Shown here: in pieces, positions 9,020 to 17,174 of the stretch | Layout of the letters: each line of letters starts with the position of its first letter | Numbering within the stretch: position 1 is the stretch's first letter | Assembly: GCF_003970675.1 (NCBI RefSeq) | Contig: NZ_CP034562.1 | Span: 1,054,001-1,118,000, forward strand | Direction: 5' to 3' | From: Flammeovirga pectinis | GTDB taxonomy: Bacteria > Bacteroidota > Bacteroidia > Cytophagales > Flammeovirgaceae | Length of the DNA stretch: 64,000 nt | The notes under the pieces: model-generated | Database searches by the model: none | Seen by the model: the letters and a program-made list of their open reading frames with translations, nothing else | Told to the model about the DNA's origin: nothing | Position numbers and translations under genes: made by a program

Positions 9020-10582
9020 ATGAGAAATATTTTACTAACAATTTCAGTCTTATTAATGACTGCTGGAGCAATGTTCGCTCAGAAATCTAAGAAAAATAAA
9101 AAGCCAAATATTTTGGTAATTATGGGTGATGATGTTGGATATGGAAACGTCAGTATTTATAATAATAAAATGTTAGCATATCAAACACCAAATATTGATG
9201 GTATTGGTGAAAAAGGAGTAACATTAACTTCACAATATGCACAACAATCATGTACAGCAGGTAGAGCTGCTTTTATTACTGGACAATCTCCATTAAGAAC
9301 AGGTTTATCTACTATTGGAATGCCAGGTTCTAAAATTGGTATCCAAAAAGAAGATCCAACAATTGCAGAAGTTTTAAAACCACTAGGTTATACATCTGGT
9401 CAATTTGGTAAAAATCACTTAGGCGATAGAGATGAATTTTTACCAACAAACCATGGTTTTGATGAGTTCTTTGGTAATCTTTATCACTTAAATGCTGAAG
9501 AGGAGCCAGAAGATCCTGCTTACCCTACAGACCCTGAATTTAAGAAAAAATATGGTCCAAGAGGTGTTATTCATTCTTATGCAGACGGACGTATCTCTGA
9601 TACAGGTCCTTTAAATAAAAAGAGAATGGAAACTGTAGATGGCGAATTTATGAATGCCTCTATCAACTTCATGGAAAAAGCAGTTAACGAAGATAAGCCA
9701 TTCTTTGTATGGTTCAACTCAACTCGTATGCACGTATTTACTCACCTTACAGAAGAATCTAAGAAATTAGTGAACAAGTATGGCTTATATGGTGCAGGTA
9801 TGACAGAACTTGATAATCAAGTTGGTACGTTATTAAATAAATTAGAAGAATTAGGTGTTGCAGAAAATACTATTGTTATTTTCACTACAGATAATGGTGT
9901 TGAAAAAATGACATGGCCTGACGGTGGTATTTCTCCATTCCGTGGTGAAAAAGGATCTACTTGGGAAGGTGGTGTTCGTGTACCATTCGTAATAAAATAT
10001 CCTAACGGAATAAAAGATACAGGTCGTAAATTAAATGGTATTGTTTCTCATGAAGACATGATGCCTACACTATATGCTGCAGTAACTGGCAAAGATGATT
10101 TAAAGGAGACTTTAAAAACAAAAGGTTACAAAGGTGAAGAGCAAACTTATAAAGTACATTTAGATGGTTATAACCAATGGGATTACTTTACAGGGAAAGA
10201 AGAAAAATCGAGAAGAGATGCATTCTTCTATGTAGCAGATAATGGAATGATCCAAGCAATGCGTTGGGATGATTGGAAAATCCACTTTATTGTTCAAGAA
10301 GGTGAAGGTCCTGATATGTGGTTCTCTGGTCATAGATTTGCCCTTTCATGGCCAAAGATCTATAACTTAGCACAAGATCCTTATGAATCTGCTGATCATT
10401 CTGGAATGTACTTAAAATGGTACGGACAAAAAATGTGGTTATTTGTTCCAGCAAAAGAAAAATTAGGAGAATTCTTTATGAGCTTTAAAGAATTTCCTCC
10501 TCGCCAAAGACCAGAATTATTAAGTCCTGGTAAAATGCAAGAGATGTTATATCAAATGATGGATAGAACACCAAAGAACTAA
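9020..10582 (+). CDS. Secreted type I arylsulfatase (copy 1)
   Basis: Hydrolyses sulfate esters, probably on a polysaccharide or aryl substrate, outside the cytoplasm. The 520 residues start with a signal peptide (residues 1-21, MFAQ). Metal-binding Asp37 and Asp38 sit in ILVIMGDDVGYGN. The activation site is SCTAGRAAFITGQ, with Cys78 as the residue to become formylglycine and Arg82: a C-x-A-x-R form in place of the usual C-x-P-S-R. FTTDNG supplies further metal ligands. The dependence on a maturation enzyme is family knowledge; none is in the window. The second copy lies 345 bases downstream with its own terminator-separated transcript. The substrate is unknown, and no SusC/SusD pair is adjacent. 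Confidence 0.9.
   Translation: MRNILLTISVLLMTAGAMFAQKSKKNKKPNILVIMGDDVGYGNVSIYNNKMLAYQTPNIDGIGEKGVTLTSQYAQQSCTAGRAAFITGQSPLRTGLSTIGMPGSKIGIQKEDPTIAEVLKPLGYTSGQFGKNHLGDRDEFLPTNHGFDEFFGNLYHLNAEEEPEDPAYPTDPEFKKKYGPRGVIHSYADGRISDTGPLNKKRMETVDGEFMNASINFMEKAVNEDKPFFVWFNSTRMHVFTHLTEESKKLVNKYGLYGAGMTELDNQVGTLLNKLEELGVAENTIVIFTTDNGVEKMTWPDGGISPFRGEKGSTWEGGVRVPFVIKYPNGIKDTGRKLNGIVSHEDMMPTLYAAVTGKDDLKETLKTKGYKGEEQTYKVHLDGYNQWDYFTGKEEKSRRDAFFYVADNGMIQAMRWDDWKIHFIVQEGEGPDMWFSGHRFALSWPKIYNLAQDPYESADHSGMYLKWYGQKMWLFVPAKEKLGEFFMSFKEFPPRQRPELLSPGKMQEMLYQMMDRTPKN
9848..9984 (+). repeat. Near-identical tract shared by the two sulfatase genes
   Basis: These 137 bases match 11759-11895 with a single mismatch (position 9949), including all other synonymous sites. 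Most of the two genes differ at many third codon positions. A second identical block of about 38 bases starts near 9497. This patchiness suggests gene conversion. Confidence 0.8.
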
Positions 10583-10612
10583 TTTGAGTATTATTTAGAT
10601 AGTACAATTTGC

Positions 10613-10647
10613 AAACCCTTATATGTTTAACATATAAGGGTTTTTTT
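10613..10647 (+). terminator. Intrinsic terminator of sulfatase 1
   Basis: A perfect 13-base stem: AAACCCTTATATG (10613-10625) with CATATAAGGGTTT (10631-10643), 5-base loop, T-run 10641-10647. Confidence 0.92.
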
Positions 10648-10808
10648 ATGTTTGATATCAATCTATATTGATTTTAGTATTTTAAAAGTTCTCAAAAAAT
10701 AACTTTATTTCTTTACTTTTTAATTTTAAAGGACAATTAAATATCAAAAAGCGATTATCTGATATCATAAAAAGTCTAAATTTTTCTTTTCTGTTTTAAC
10801 AACTTTAA

Positions 10809-10836
10809 ATATTTAGTTTAATATGAAACTAAATAT
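10809..10836. repeat. Inverted repeat upstream of sulfatase 2
   Basis: ATATTTAGTTT (10809-10819) and AAACTAAATAT (10826-10836) are perfect complements around a 6-base centre, 92 bases before the ATG. No T-tract follows, so it looks more like an operator or leader hairpin than a terminator. Confidence 0.55.
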
Positions 10837-10927
10837 AGCCAGAGGCGTTTTTCTTTATATATCATTTATTTAAATGTACTATTAAATAAGTATTACATAT
10901 TAAATAAAACTTTATTAAAATTATATA

Positions 10928-12499
10928 ATGATGAACAAAAGGATACTTACAGTAGGGTTACTACTAATGACGTCAATTGGAGCGTTTGCTCAAAAAGGCA
11001 AAACAAAGGATAGACCAAATATATTAGTAATTATGGGTGATGACATTGGGTATGGGAACGTTAGTACCTACAATAATGGCATGCTTGCTTATCAAACTCC
11101 AAATATTGACGAAATAGGTAAAGAAGGTGTTGTTTTAACTTCAGAATATGGTCAACAATCTTGTACGGCAGGTAGAGCAGCTTTCATTACAGGCCAATCA
11201 CCATTAAGAACAGGTTTGTCAACTATAGGTATGCCAGGTTCTAAAATAGGTTTACAAGATGAAGATGCAACGATAGCAGAGTTATTAAAACCTTATGGTT
11301 ATGCAACTGGTCAATTTGGTAAAAATCACTTAGGTGATAGAGACGAATTCTTACCAACAAATCATGGTTTTGATGAATTTTATGGAAATCTTTACCATTT
11401 AAATGCAGAAGAGGAGCCAGAAGATCCTGCTTACCCTACAGACCCAGCATTTAAGAAAAAATACGGGCCTAGAGGGGTAATTCATTCTTATGCTGATGGA
11501 CGTATTTCTGATACGGGTCCTTTAACAAAAAAGCGAATGGAAGATGTAGATGAGGATTTCTTACAGGCTTCTGAAAGATTCATGACACAAGCAGTTAAAG
11601 AGGACAAACCTTTCTTTGTTTGGTTTAACTCTACTCGTATGCACGCATTTACGCACTTAAATGATAAATACAAACAGTACCTTCATGATTACGGTTTATA
11701 CGGTGCAGGCATGAAAGAACTTGATGATAATGTTGGTTTATTATTAAATAAATTAGAGGAATTAGGTGTTGCAGAAAATACTATTGTTATTTTCACTACA
11801 GATAATGGTGTTGAAAAAATGACATGGCCTGACGGTGGTATTTCTCCATTCCGTGGTGAGAAAGGATCTACTTGGGAAGGTGGTGTTCGTGTACCGTTTG
11901 TTATTAGATATCCAAAAGAAATCAAAAGCACAGGACGTAGATTAAACGGTATTGTTTCTCATGAAGATATGATGCCTACATTGTATGCAGCAGCAACTGG
12001 TGATACTAAGTTGGTTGAAAAAATGAAAGAAGGGATGACAGTTGGTGATAAAACATTCAAGTTACATTTAGATGGTTATAACCAATGGGATTACTTTACT
12101 GGCAAATCAGAAAAATCAGCTAGAGATACATTTTTCTATGTAGCTGATAATGGAATGATCCAAGCAATGCGTTGGAATGATTGGAAAATTCACTTTGTAA
12201 TCCAAGAAGGTGAAGGTCCAGATATGTGGTTCTCAGGTCACAGATTCGAAGTTTCATGGCCTAAGATTTACAATTTAGCTCAAGATCCATACGAAGCTGC
12301 AGATCATTCTGGGATGTACTTAAAATGGTACGGTCAAAAAATGTGGTTATTTGTTCCAGCAAAACAAATGTTAGGTCAGTTCTTTATGAGCTTTAAAGAC
12401 TTCCCTCCACGCCAGCGACCAGAAACACTATCTCCTGGTAAAATGCAAGAAATGTTATACCAAATGATGGATAAAGGAGCAGCGAAAGCAGGTCAATAA
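10928..12499 (+). CDS. Secreted type I arylsulfatase (copy 2)
   Basis: A 523-residue tandem paralogue of the preceding sulfatase, very similar over its whole length. It has a signal peptide (residues 1-22, GAFAQ), metal-binding Asp38 and Asp39, the activation motif SCTAGRAAF (Cys79, Arg83) and the same C-terminal block (PPRQRPE.LSPGKMQEMLYQMMD). It starts with ATGATG; either codon may be used. The most different stretch is the loop near residues 365-385, which could affect substrate fit. The two copies probably arose by duplication and are partly homogenised. Substrate unknown; sulfated marine glycans are an inference from lifestyle. Confidence 0.9.
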   Translation: MMNKRILTVGLLLMTSIGAFAQKGKTKDRPNILVIMGDDIGYGNVSTYNNGMLAYQTPNIDEIGKEGVVLTSEYGQQSCTAGRAAFITGQSPLRTGLSTIGMPGSKIGLQDEDATIAELLKPYGYATGQFGKNHLGDRDEFLPTNHGFDEFYGNLYHLNAEEEPEDPAYPTDPAFKKKYGPRGVIHSYADGRISDTGPLTKKRMEDVDEDFLQASERFMTQAVKEDKPFFVWFNSTRMHAFTHLNDKYKQYLHDYGLYGAGMKELDDNVGLLLNKLEELGVAENTIVIFTTDNGVEKMTWPDGGISPFRGEKGSTWEGGVRVPFVIRYPKEIKSTGRRLNGIVSHEDMMPTLYAAATGDTKLVEKMKEGMTVGDKTFKLHLDGYNQWDYFTGKSEKSARDTFFYVADNGMIQAMRWNDWKIHFVIQEGEGPDMWFSGHRFEVSWPKIYNLAQDPYEAADHSGMYLKWYGQKMWLFVPAKQMLGQFFMSFKDFPPRQRPETLSPGKMQEMLYQMMDKGAAKAGQ

Positions 12500-12530
12500 T
12501 CCAGATCATACATTAGTTAATAATAGAGAG

Positions 12531-12563
12531 TCTCTTTTTCAGAAATGAAAGAGAGATTTTTTT
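12531..12563 (+). terminator. Terminator of sulfatase 2
   Basis: TCTCTTT (12531-12537) pairs with AAAGAGA (12548-12554), followed by seven T at 12557-12563. Confidence 0.75.
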
Positions 12564-12706
12564 ATGTATTTAATCTTACACCTTTATCAATGTGTAGTAT
12601 TTACGCTTATAATTATATGTTTTGATGTTTCTTATTACGTAAGGGTGTATTTTATAAGAAAATATGTTATTTTGAGTCTTAAGTTATTCAAAAATCAGGG
12701 GCTTTT

Positions 12707-12913
12707 ATGAGTAAAACAAAAATCTATTACATCGCATTTTTTATATCACTAATAGGAGTGATACTTTTTTCGTATGTTCTTACGCCCAATTACCCAAATT
12801 TAGAAAAGTTGAATATTTTTATTCAATTTATTTTTATAAGTAACTGCTTTATTCTCCCCTTTAAAATCTACCAGCAAAATAGAAATGAAGAAGATTCAAA
12901 TTATGAATTTTAG
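12707..12913 (+). CDS. Small membrane protein, 68 residues
   Basis: I do not recognise this protein. It has two hydrophobic segments (about residues 7-25 and 37-53) and a charged C-terminal tail (QQNRNEEDSNYEF), suggesting a hairpin in the inner membrane with both ends in the cytoplasm. It starts at an ATG preceded by GGGGCTTTT, one of few purine-rich leaders here. It stands alone between the sulfatase terminator and the TetR operon promoter. Confidence 0.5.
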   Translation: MSKTKIYYIAFFISLIGVILFSYVLTPNYPNLEKLNIFIQFIFISNCFILPFKIYQQNRNEEDSNYEF

Positions 12914-12937
12914 AATGATAAAGTGATTTTAAACCAA

Positions 12938-12979
12938 TCGGTCAAAAATAGTTTAATTTATATTTGACTTGTCGGTCAA
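12938..12979. promoter_or_regulatory. TetR-type operator sites
   Basis: TTGAC (12964-12968) and GTCAA (12975-12979) form an inverted repeat around TTGTCG, lying between the two promoter elements. The octamer TCGGTCAA at its right end also occurs at 12938-12945, exactly 34 bases upstream. The following regulator gene most likely binds here and represses itself. Confidence 0.6.
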
Positions 12980-12993
12980 TAATGTTACTTTTG
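12963..12993 (+). promoter_or_regulatory. Promoter of tetR-DUF417-ahpD-like operon
   Basis: TTTG (12963-12966), 19 bases, then TACTTTTG (12986-12993) is a perfect Bacteroidota sigma-A match. Transcription would start near 13000, which rules out translation from an in-frame start at 12969. Confidence 0.75.
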
Positions 12994-13022
12994 TCATATC
13001 ATTAGCATTTATAATTTTTGAT

Positions 13023-13604
13023 ATGGCAGGTAGACCAAAGATTTTTAAGCAAGAAGAAGTATTAGATAAAACAATTCAATTGTTTTGGGAAAATGGCTAC
13101 GAAGCTACAAGTACAAACGATTTACTAAAAGAAGTAAACCTTAATAAGGGCAGTCTTTATAATAGTTTTAAAAGTAAAAGAGAACTATTTAAAGCAGGTT
13201 TGCATGCATTAGAAGGGAAAGCACTCGATAATTTTGAGAAAACATTAGCAGAAAGTGATGATCCCATACAAATTATAAAAAATATGTTTTTGGGTATTGC
13301 CGATGCTTCTTATCTATCAAATTGCAAAGGGTGTATTTTAGGTAATACGATTATCGAATTTATTGGTAAAGATGAGGAGATCAAAGATATTGCTGTCGAT
13401 TACTTACTAAAATTGGAAAACATTTTTGTGAGATACATCAAAAAAGCTGAATTAGAAGGTAAATTAAATACTACCCAAAGCCCAGAATTTCTAGCCAAGC
13501 ATCTGATTAATTTTTGGAACGGAATTAACGTTACAAGAAGGGTTCATCAGAATAAAAAAGACCTATTAGAAATAATTAATTATAACCTAAACTTTATAAA
13601 ATAG
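13023..13604 (+). CDS. TetR/AcrR-family transcriptional regulator
   Basis: A 193-residue one-component repressor. The N-terminal helix-turn-helix is clear (MAGRPKIFKQEEVLDKTIQL..., GYEATSTNDLLKEVNLNKGS, LYNSFKSKREL). The C-terminal ligand domain carries a CKGCILGNT block like YxaF/LmrA or AcuR-type members; two Cys there (SNCKGC) might sense electrophiles, which is inference. The ATG at 13023 is chosen because the frame's earlier start at 12969 lies inside the promoter. It is the first gene of an operon with a DUF417 protein and an AhpD-like protein. Confidence 0.9.
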   Translation: MAGRPKIFKQEEVLDKTIQLFWENGYEATSTNDLLKEVNLNKGSLYNSFKSKRELFKAGLHALEGKALDNFEKTLAESDDPIQIIKNMFLGIADASYLSNCKGCILGNTIIEFIGKDEEIKDIAVDYLLKLENIFVRYIKKAELEGKLNTTQSPEFLAKHLINFWNGINVTRRVHQNKKDLLEIINYNLNFIK

Positions 13605-13651
13605 CCGTTCATAAGTAGTGCTTATGTCTGTTATTAAAACAATCACTTATC

Positions 13652-14116
13652 ATGGATAATCAATCATCAATACTTCAAAAAATTGGAGAAAACATCAGTA
13701 GATATGGCTTGGTACTTATATTACTTTGGTATGGCGTATTTAAATTTACTCCTACTGAAGCTGAAGCGATAAAACCATTAATAGAAAATAGCCCATTTTT
13801 TAATTGGATGCTTTCTATTATGACACTTCAACAGGTGTCTAATTTTATTGGTATTACAGAAATAATAACAGCAATAGCAATAGCTTTACGACCTATTTCT
13901 CCAAAAATAGCTGCACTAGGGAGTGCGTTAGCAGTTGTTACATTTGTGGGTACATTATCATTCTTATTTACCACTCCAGGTATGTTTAAAATAGTAGAAT
14001 GGTTGTACGTTCCTAATGGGTTTGTATTAAAAGATTTACTCCTTTTAGGCTTTAGTTTTTGGAGTTTGGGCGAAGCACTTTCTGCAATAAAAAATCAGGA
14101 AAATACTTTGACATAA
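13652..14116 (+). CDS. DUF417 (YkgB/RclC-like) membrane protein
   Basis: A 154-residue inner-membrane protein with four hydrophobic segments and the DUF417 blocks RYGLVLILLWYGVFKFTP and PNGFVLKDLLLLG. The Escherichia coli member, RclC (YkgB), belongs to a regulon that resists reactive chlorine; the molecular role is not known. It lies 47 bases behind the TetR gene and 51 bases before the AhpD-like gene, consistent with a stress-induced operon. Confidence 0.85.
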   Translation: MDNQSSILQKIGENISRYGLVLILLWYGVFKFTPTEAEAIKPLIENSPFFNWMLSIMTLQQVSNFIGITEIITAIAIALRPISPKIAALGSALAVVTFVGTLSFLFTTPGMFKIVEWLYVPNGFVLKDLLLLGFSFWSLGEALSAIKNQENTLT

Positions 14117-14167
14117 AAAAATATTCATCAAAATTAGCAATCATAAACACCTACTAATTTTACCATT

Positions 14168-14524
14168 ATGGATTTATTAAACGAATACAGAGAAAGAAGA
14201 GCCGATCAGAATAAGAAAGTAATAGACAATGCAGATAAAGTAATTAAAAGAATTTACAGTCTTGATACTATAACTTATACTGAGGGTGCTTTAGACGAAA
14301 AAACAAAAGAAATCATAGGTTTAACAACATCACTTGTTTTACGTTGTGATGATTGTGTAAAATATCATTTAGAAAAATGTGTAGAGTTAGGGTACTCTAA
14401 GGCTCAAATTATAGAAGGTATGGGTGTTGCCAATGTTGTTGGTGGTACTATAGTAATTCCTCATTTAAGAAGAGCAGTAGAATATTTAGAGGCTTTATCT
14501 CAAGAAATAGAAGAGGAGAAATAA
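14168..14524 (+). CDS. AhpD-like carboxymuconolactone decarboxylase-family protein
   Basis: A 118-residue all-helical protein with the AhpD redox motif C-x-x-C-x-x-x-H (Cys60, Cys63, His67 in RCDDCVKYH). Such proteins act as small thiol-dependent peroxidase or oxidoreductase partners in the cytoplasm. The operon context (TetR regulator, RclC-like membrane protein) points to oxidant or electrophile defence. It is the last gene before a strong terminator. Decarboxylase activity is unlikely because the redox pair is intact. Confidence 0.87.
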   Translation: MDLLNEYRERRADQNKKVIDNADKVIKRIYSLDTITYTEGALDEKTKEIIGLTTSLVLRCDDCVKYHLEKCVELGYSKAQIIEGMGVANVVGGTIVIPHLRRAVEYLEALSQEIEEEK

Positions 14525-14546
14525 GTTGTATTTTTTCTGACAAATG

Positions 14547-14577
14547 GCCTACAATTTTTGGATTGTAGGCTTTTTTT
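14547..14577 (+). terminator. Terminator of TetR operon
   Basis: GCCTACAAT (14547-14555) pairs perfectly with ATTGTAGGC (14562-14570), loop TTTTGG, followed by seven T. Confidence 0.92.
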
Positions 14578-14659
14578 ACGTCTTCTATTTCCGTTTTACA
14601 GCAAAAAACTCTAATTTATATAGGTAAACTCTCTTATTGTTCTAGACGACTAACCTTAT

Positions 14660-16018
14660 ATGACCAAACAAGAAATTATTGATCTACTCGAAGATAGTAG
14701 ACATACAAAAGTAAAAGTAGCTATTGTAGATATTGACGGCGTCCTCCGTGGAAAATACATGCACATCGATAAATTTATATCTTCTTTAGATAGTGGATTT
14801 GGGTTTTGTGATGTTGTTTTTGGTTGGGATATGGCCGACGAGTCGTACGATAATGTTAAAGTAACGGGTTGGCACACAGGTTATCCAGATGCACCAGCTA
14901 GGATAGATGTAAACACATTTAGACAAGTGCCGTGGGAAGATGATGTTCCTTTTTTCTTAGCTGATTTTAGTAGAGATAATAAAAAAGATGAGACAGTAGG
15001 GCCAAGAGCTTTACTAAAAAGAATAAATAGTAAAGCAAATGATTTAGGTTTTGCTCCACTATTTTCTCAAGAATTTGAGTGGTTTAATTTTAAGCAAACA
15101 ACAACAGAATTACACGAAAAAGACTTTAATAATATAAAACCTTTAACAGAAGGAATGTTTGGGTACTCTATTTTAAGAGCATCCGAAAATAGCGACTTCT
15201 TCCATGCATTGTTTGATATGATGGAGGATTTTAAAGTTCCTCTAGAAGGGTTACACACAGAAACAGGGCCCGGAGTATATGAAGCTGCAATTCAATACAG
15301 TGATATTGTTGAAGCTGCTGATAGAGCTACATTGTTTAAATCTTCTGCAAAAGAAATTGGATACAAACATGGTATAATAGCTAGTTTTATGGCAAAGCAA
15401 AACATGAAACTACCAGGTTGTAGTGGTCATGTGCATCAAAGTTTATGGAATATTGATAAAACAAAAAACCTGTTTTATGATCCAGAAAAAGAAGATAATA
15501 TAAGTGATGTAATGCAATCATATATTGCAGGACAGTTGCATTGCTTACCATATATGTTGCCTATGTTAGCACCTACAATTAACAGCTATAAAAGATTAGT
15601 AGAAGGGGCTTGGGCGCCAACCACATTAACATGGGCGGTTGATAACAGAACAACGGCTTTAAGAGTTTTACCACATGGCGAAAAATCTGCACGATTAGAA
15701 ACAAGAGTGGTAGGTTCTGATGTGAATCCATATTTAGCAATGTCAGCATGTTTGGCCGCTGGATTATATGGAATAGAAAACAAATTAACATTAGATACCC
15801 CTAAGACAATTGGCAACGGTTATGAAGATTTTAAAAATGGAACTCTGCCTTCTAATCTTTGGGATGCAACACAGAATATGAAAAATTCTTCGTTAATGAA
15901 GGATTTATTTGGTGAAGAATTCGTAGAACATTTCACTTTAACAAGAGAATGGGAATGGAAACAATTTATGAACCATGTAACTGATTGGGAAACGAAAAGA
16001 TATTTTGAAATAATATAA
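14660..16018 (+). CDS. Glutamine-synthetase-like gamma-glutamyl-amine ligase
   Basis: A 452-residue ATP-dependent ligase of the glutamine synthetase superfamily. Superfamily blocks are present: QEFEWF (metal Glu residues), TGPGVYEAAI, SGHVHQSLW, then YKRLVEGAWAP, then DNRTTALRV, then LETRVVGSDVNPYLAMSACL. The changed spacing and sequence compared with ordinary GlnA, plus the gene order, suggest it joins glutamate to an amine (as PuuA, IpuC or Streptomyces GlnA4 do) instead of making glutamine. It is the first gene of a tight operon: the stop is 3 bases before the alcohol dehydrogenase ATG. No tyrosine adenylylation loop is obvious. Substrate inference: ethanolamine or another amino alcohol. 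Confidence 0.85.
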   Translation: MTKQEIIDLLEDSRHTKVKVAIVDIDGVLRGKYMHIDKFISSLDSGFGFCDVVFGWDMADESYDNVKVTGWHTGYPDAPARIDVNTFRQVPWEDDVPFFLADFSRDNKKDETVGPRALLKRINSKANDLGFAPLFSQEFEWFNFKQTTTELHEKDFNNIKPLTEGMFGYSILRASENSDFFHALFDMMEDFKVPLEGLHTETGPGVYEAAIQYSDIVEAADRATLFKSSAKEIGYKHGIIASFMAKQNMKLPGCSGHVHQSLWNIDKTKNLFYDPEKEDNISDVMQSYIAGQLHCLPYMLPMLAPTINSYKRLVEGAWAPTTLTWAVDNRTTALRVLPHGEKSARLETRVVGSDVNPYLAMSACLAAGLYGIENKLTLDTPKTIGNGYEDFKNGTLPSNLWDATQNMKNSSLMKDLFGEEFVEHFTLTREWEWKQFMNHVTDWETKRYFEII

Positions 16019-16021
16019 GAT

Positions 16022-17173
16022 ATGTTAGACATTCACGCTACCTACACCTATAATTTTCCTACAACGATACGTTTTGGTATTGGAGTAATCAAAGAATTAG
16101 GGCCATACCTTAAAGAACATAATTTATCTAGGCCTTTGCTTGTTACAGATGAACTTGTGTTTGGATTGCCTTTCTTTAAAACTATTATTGCCGATTTAGA
16201 GAAGGTAGGGATATCGCCTGCAGTCTTTTATGATATGCATAAAAATCCTCTTAAATCTGATGTTTTAAAAGGGGGAGATGCCTACCATGGGCATGAATGT
16301 GACTCTATTGTTGGAATTGGTGGAGGAGTAGCAATGGATGTTGCTAGATCGATTGTTTTGCGCGTAAATCATACAAGAGACCTTTTTGATTATGATGATT
16401 TAATTGGTGGAGATAAATATGTAACAGAAGAAGTCCCTCATTTTATAACTGTACCAACCACTTCTGGTACAGGGAGTGAAGTAGGTAGAAGTGCTATTAT
16501 TTCAGATGATGAAACAAGGCAAAAGAAAATATTATTTTCACCTAAATTGTTGGCTAAAATTGTGTTTGCAGACCCAATGTTAACACTTGATTTACCTTCT
16601 TTTGTTACTGCGGCAACAGGCATGGACGCATTAACGCATAACATGGAAGCCTTTTTATCAAAAGGTTTTAACCCCATGTGTGATGGTATTGCAATATCTG
16701 GAATGAGGTTAATTGGTACTTCAATTGTGCAAGCCACAAAAGAACCAAATATGTTTTCTCGTTCAAAGATGATGATTGGCTCCTTAATGGGAGCTGTGGC
16801 TTTTCAGAAAGGCTTGGGTATTGTTCATAGTTTGGCACACCCATTATCTTCTCTTTTAGATACTCACCATGGCTTAGCAAACGCTATTTGTTTACCACAT
16901 GGTTTAAAATATAATTATCAAGGGTTTGAAGATAAGTACAATTTTATGGCATATTCAATGAACCTTGGTACGAACCAAGGGAAGATTTTAGTAGATCATA
17001 TTGAAATTTTAAATCAGCAATTAGGCTTGCCAGATTCGTTGTCTCAAATCGGAGTTAAGGAAGAACATATAAAACCTCTTGCAGCATTGGCTGTAAAAGA
17101 TTTTTGTCTACCTAGTAATCCTAAAATAGTGACCGAAGAGGAGTTTGAACAAATCTACAGAAACGCATTATAA
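16022..17173 (+). CDS. Iron-containing (type III) alcohol dehydrogenase
   Basis: A 383-residue NAD(P)-dependent group III alcohol dehydrogenase. The nucleotide motif GIGGGVAMD starts at residue 98, and PTTSGTGSE follows at 145-153. All four metal ligands have the spacing of E. coli FucO: Asp202, His206, His269 and His283. In this operon it would oxidise the alcohol end of a gamma-glutamylated amino alcohol to an aldehyde. That step is done by an amine oxidase (PuuB) in putrescine pathways, and PuuB is missing here. The ATG follows the ligase stop by 3 bases and the next ATG follows its own stop by 1 base. Confidence 0.9.
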   Translation: MLDIHATYTYNFPTTIRFGIGVIKELGPYLKEHNLSRPLLVTDELVFGLPFFKTIIADLEKVGISPAVFYDMHKNPLKSDVLKGGDAYHGHECDSIVGIGGGVAMDVARSIVLRVNHTRDLFDYDDLIGGDKYVTEEVPHFITVPTTSGTGSEVGRSAIISDDETRQKKILFSPKLLAKIVFADPMLTLDLPSFVTAATGMDALTHNMEAFLSKGFNPMCDGIAISGMRLIGTSIVQATKEPNMFSRSKMMIGSLMGAVAFQKGLGIVHSLAHPLSSLLDTHHGLANAICLPHGLKYNYQGFEDKYNFMAYSMNLGTNQGKILVDHIEILNQQLGLPDSLSQIGVKEEHIKPLAALAVKDFCLPSNPKIVTEEEFEQIYRNAL

Positions 17174-17174
17174 G

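Larger units (their letters stand above)
10583..10927. other. Intergenic region between sulfatases
   Basis: 345 bases holding the terminator of copy 1, then an A/T-rich leader with an 11-base inverted repeat at 10809-10836. No gene is apparent. The region does not resemble the upstream region of copy 1, so the two copies may be controlled differently. Confidence 0.6.

Noticed and set aside
9848-11895. Direct repeats within the sulfatase genes as a mobile element or CRISPR
   Set aside because: The repeats are coding parts of two paralogues, without terminal inverted repeats, target duplication or regular spacer units.
12969-13022. Upstream start of the TetR gene
   Set aside because: It falls within the promoter, before the predicted transcript start.
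14660-16018. Housekeeping glutamine synthetase
   Set aside because: The divergent sequence blocks and the operon with alcohol dehydrogenase, PuuD-like hydrolase and aldehyde dehydrogenase fit an amine ligase better; not fully excluded.
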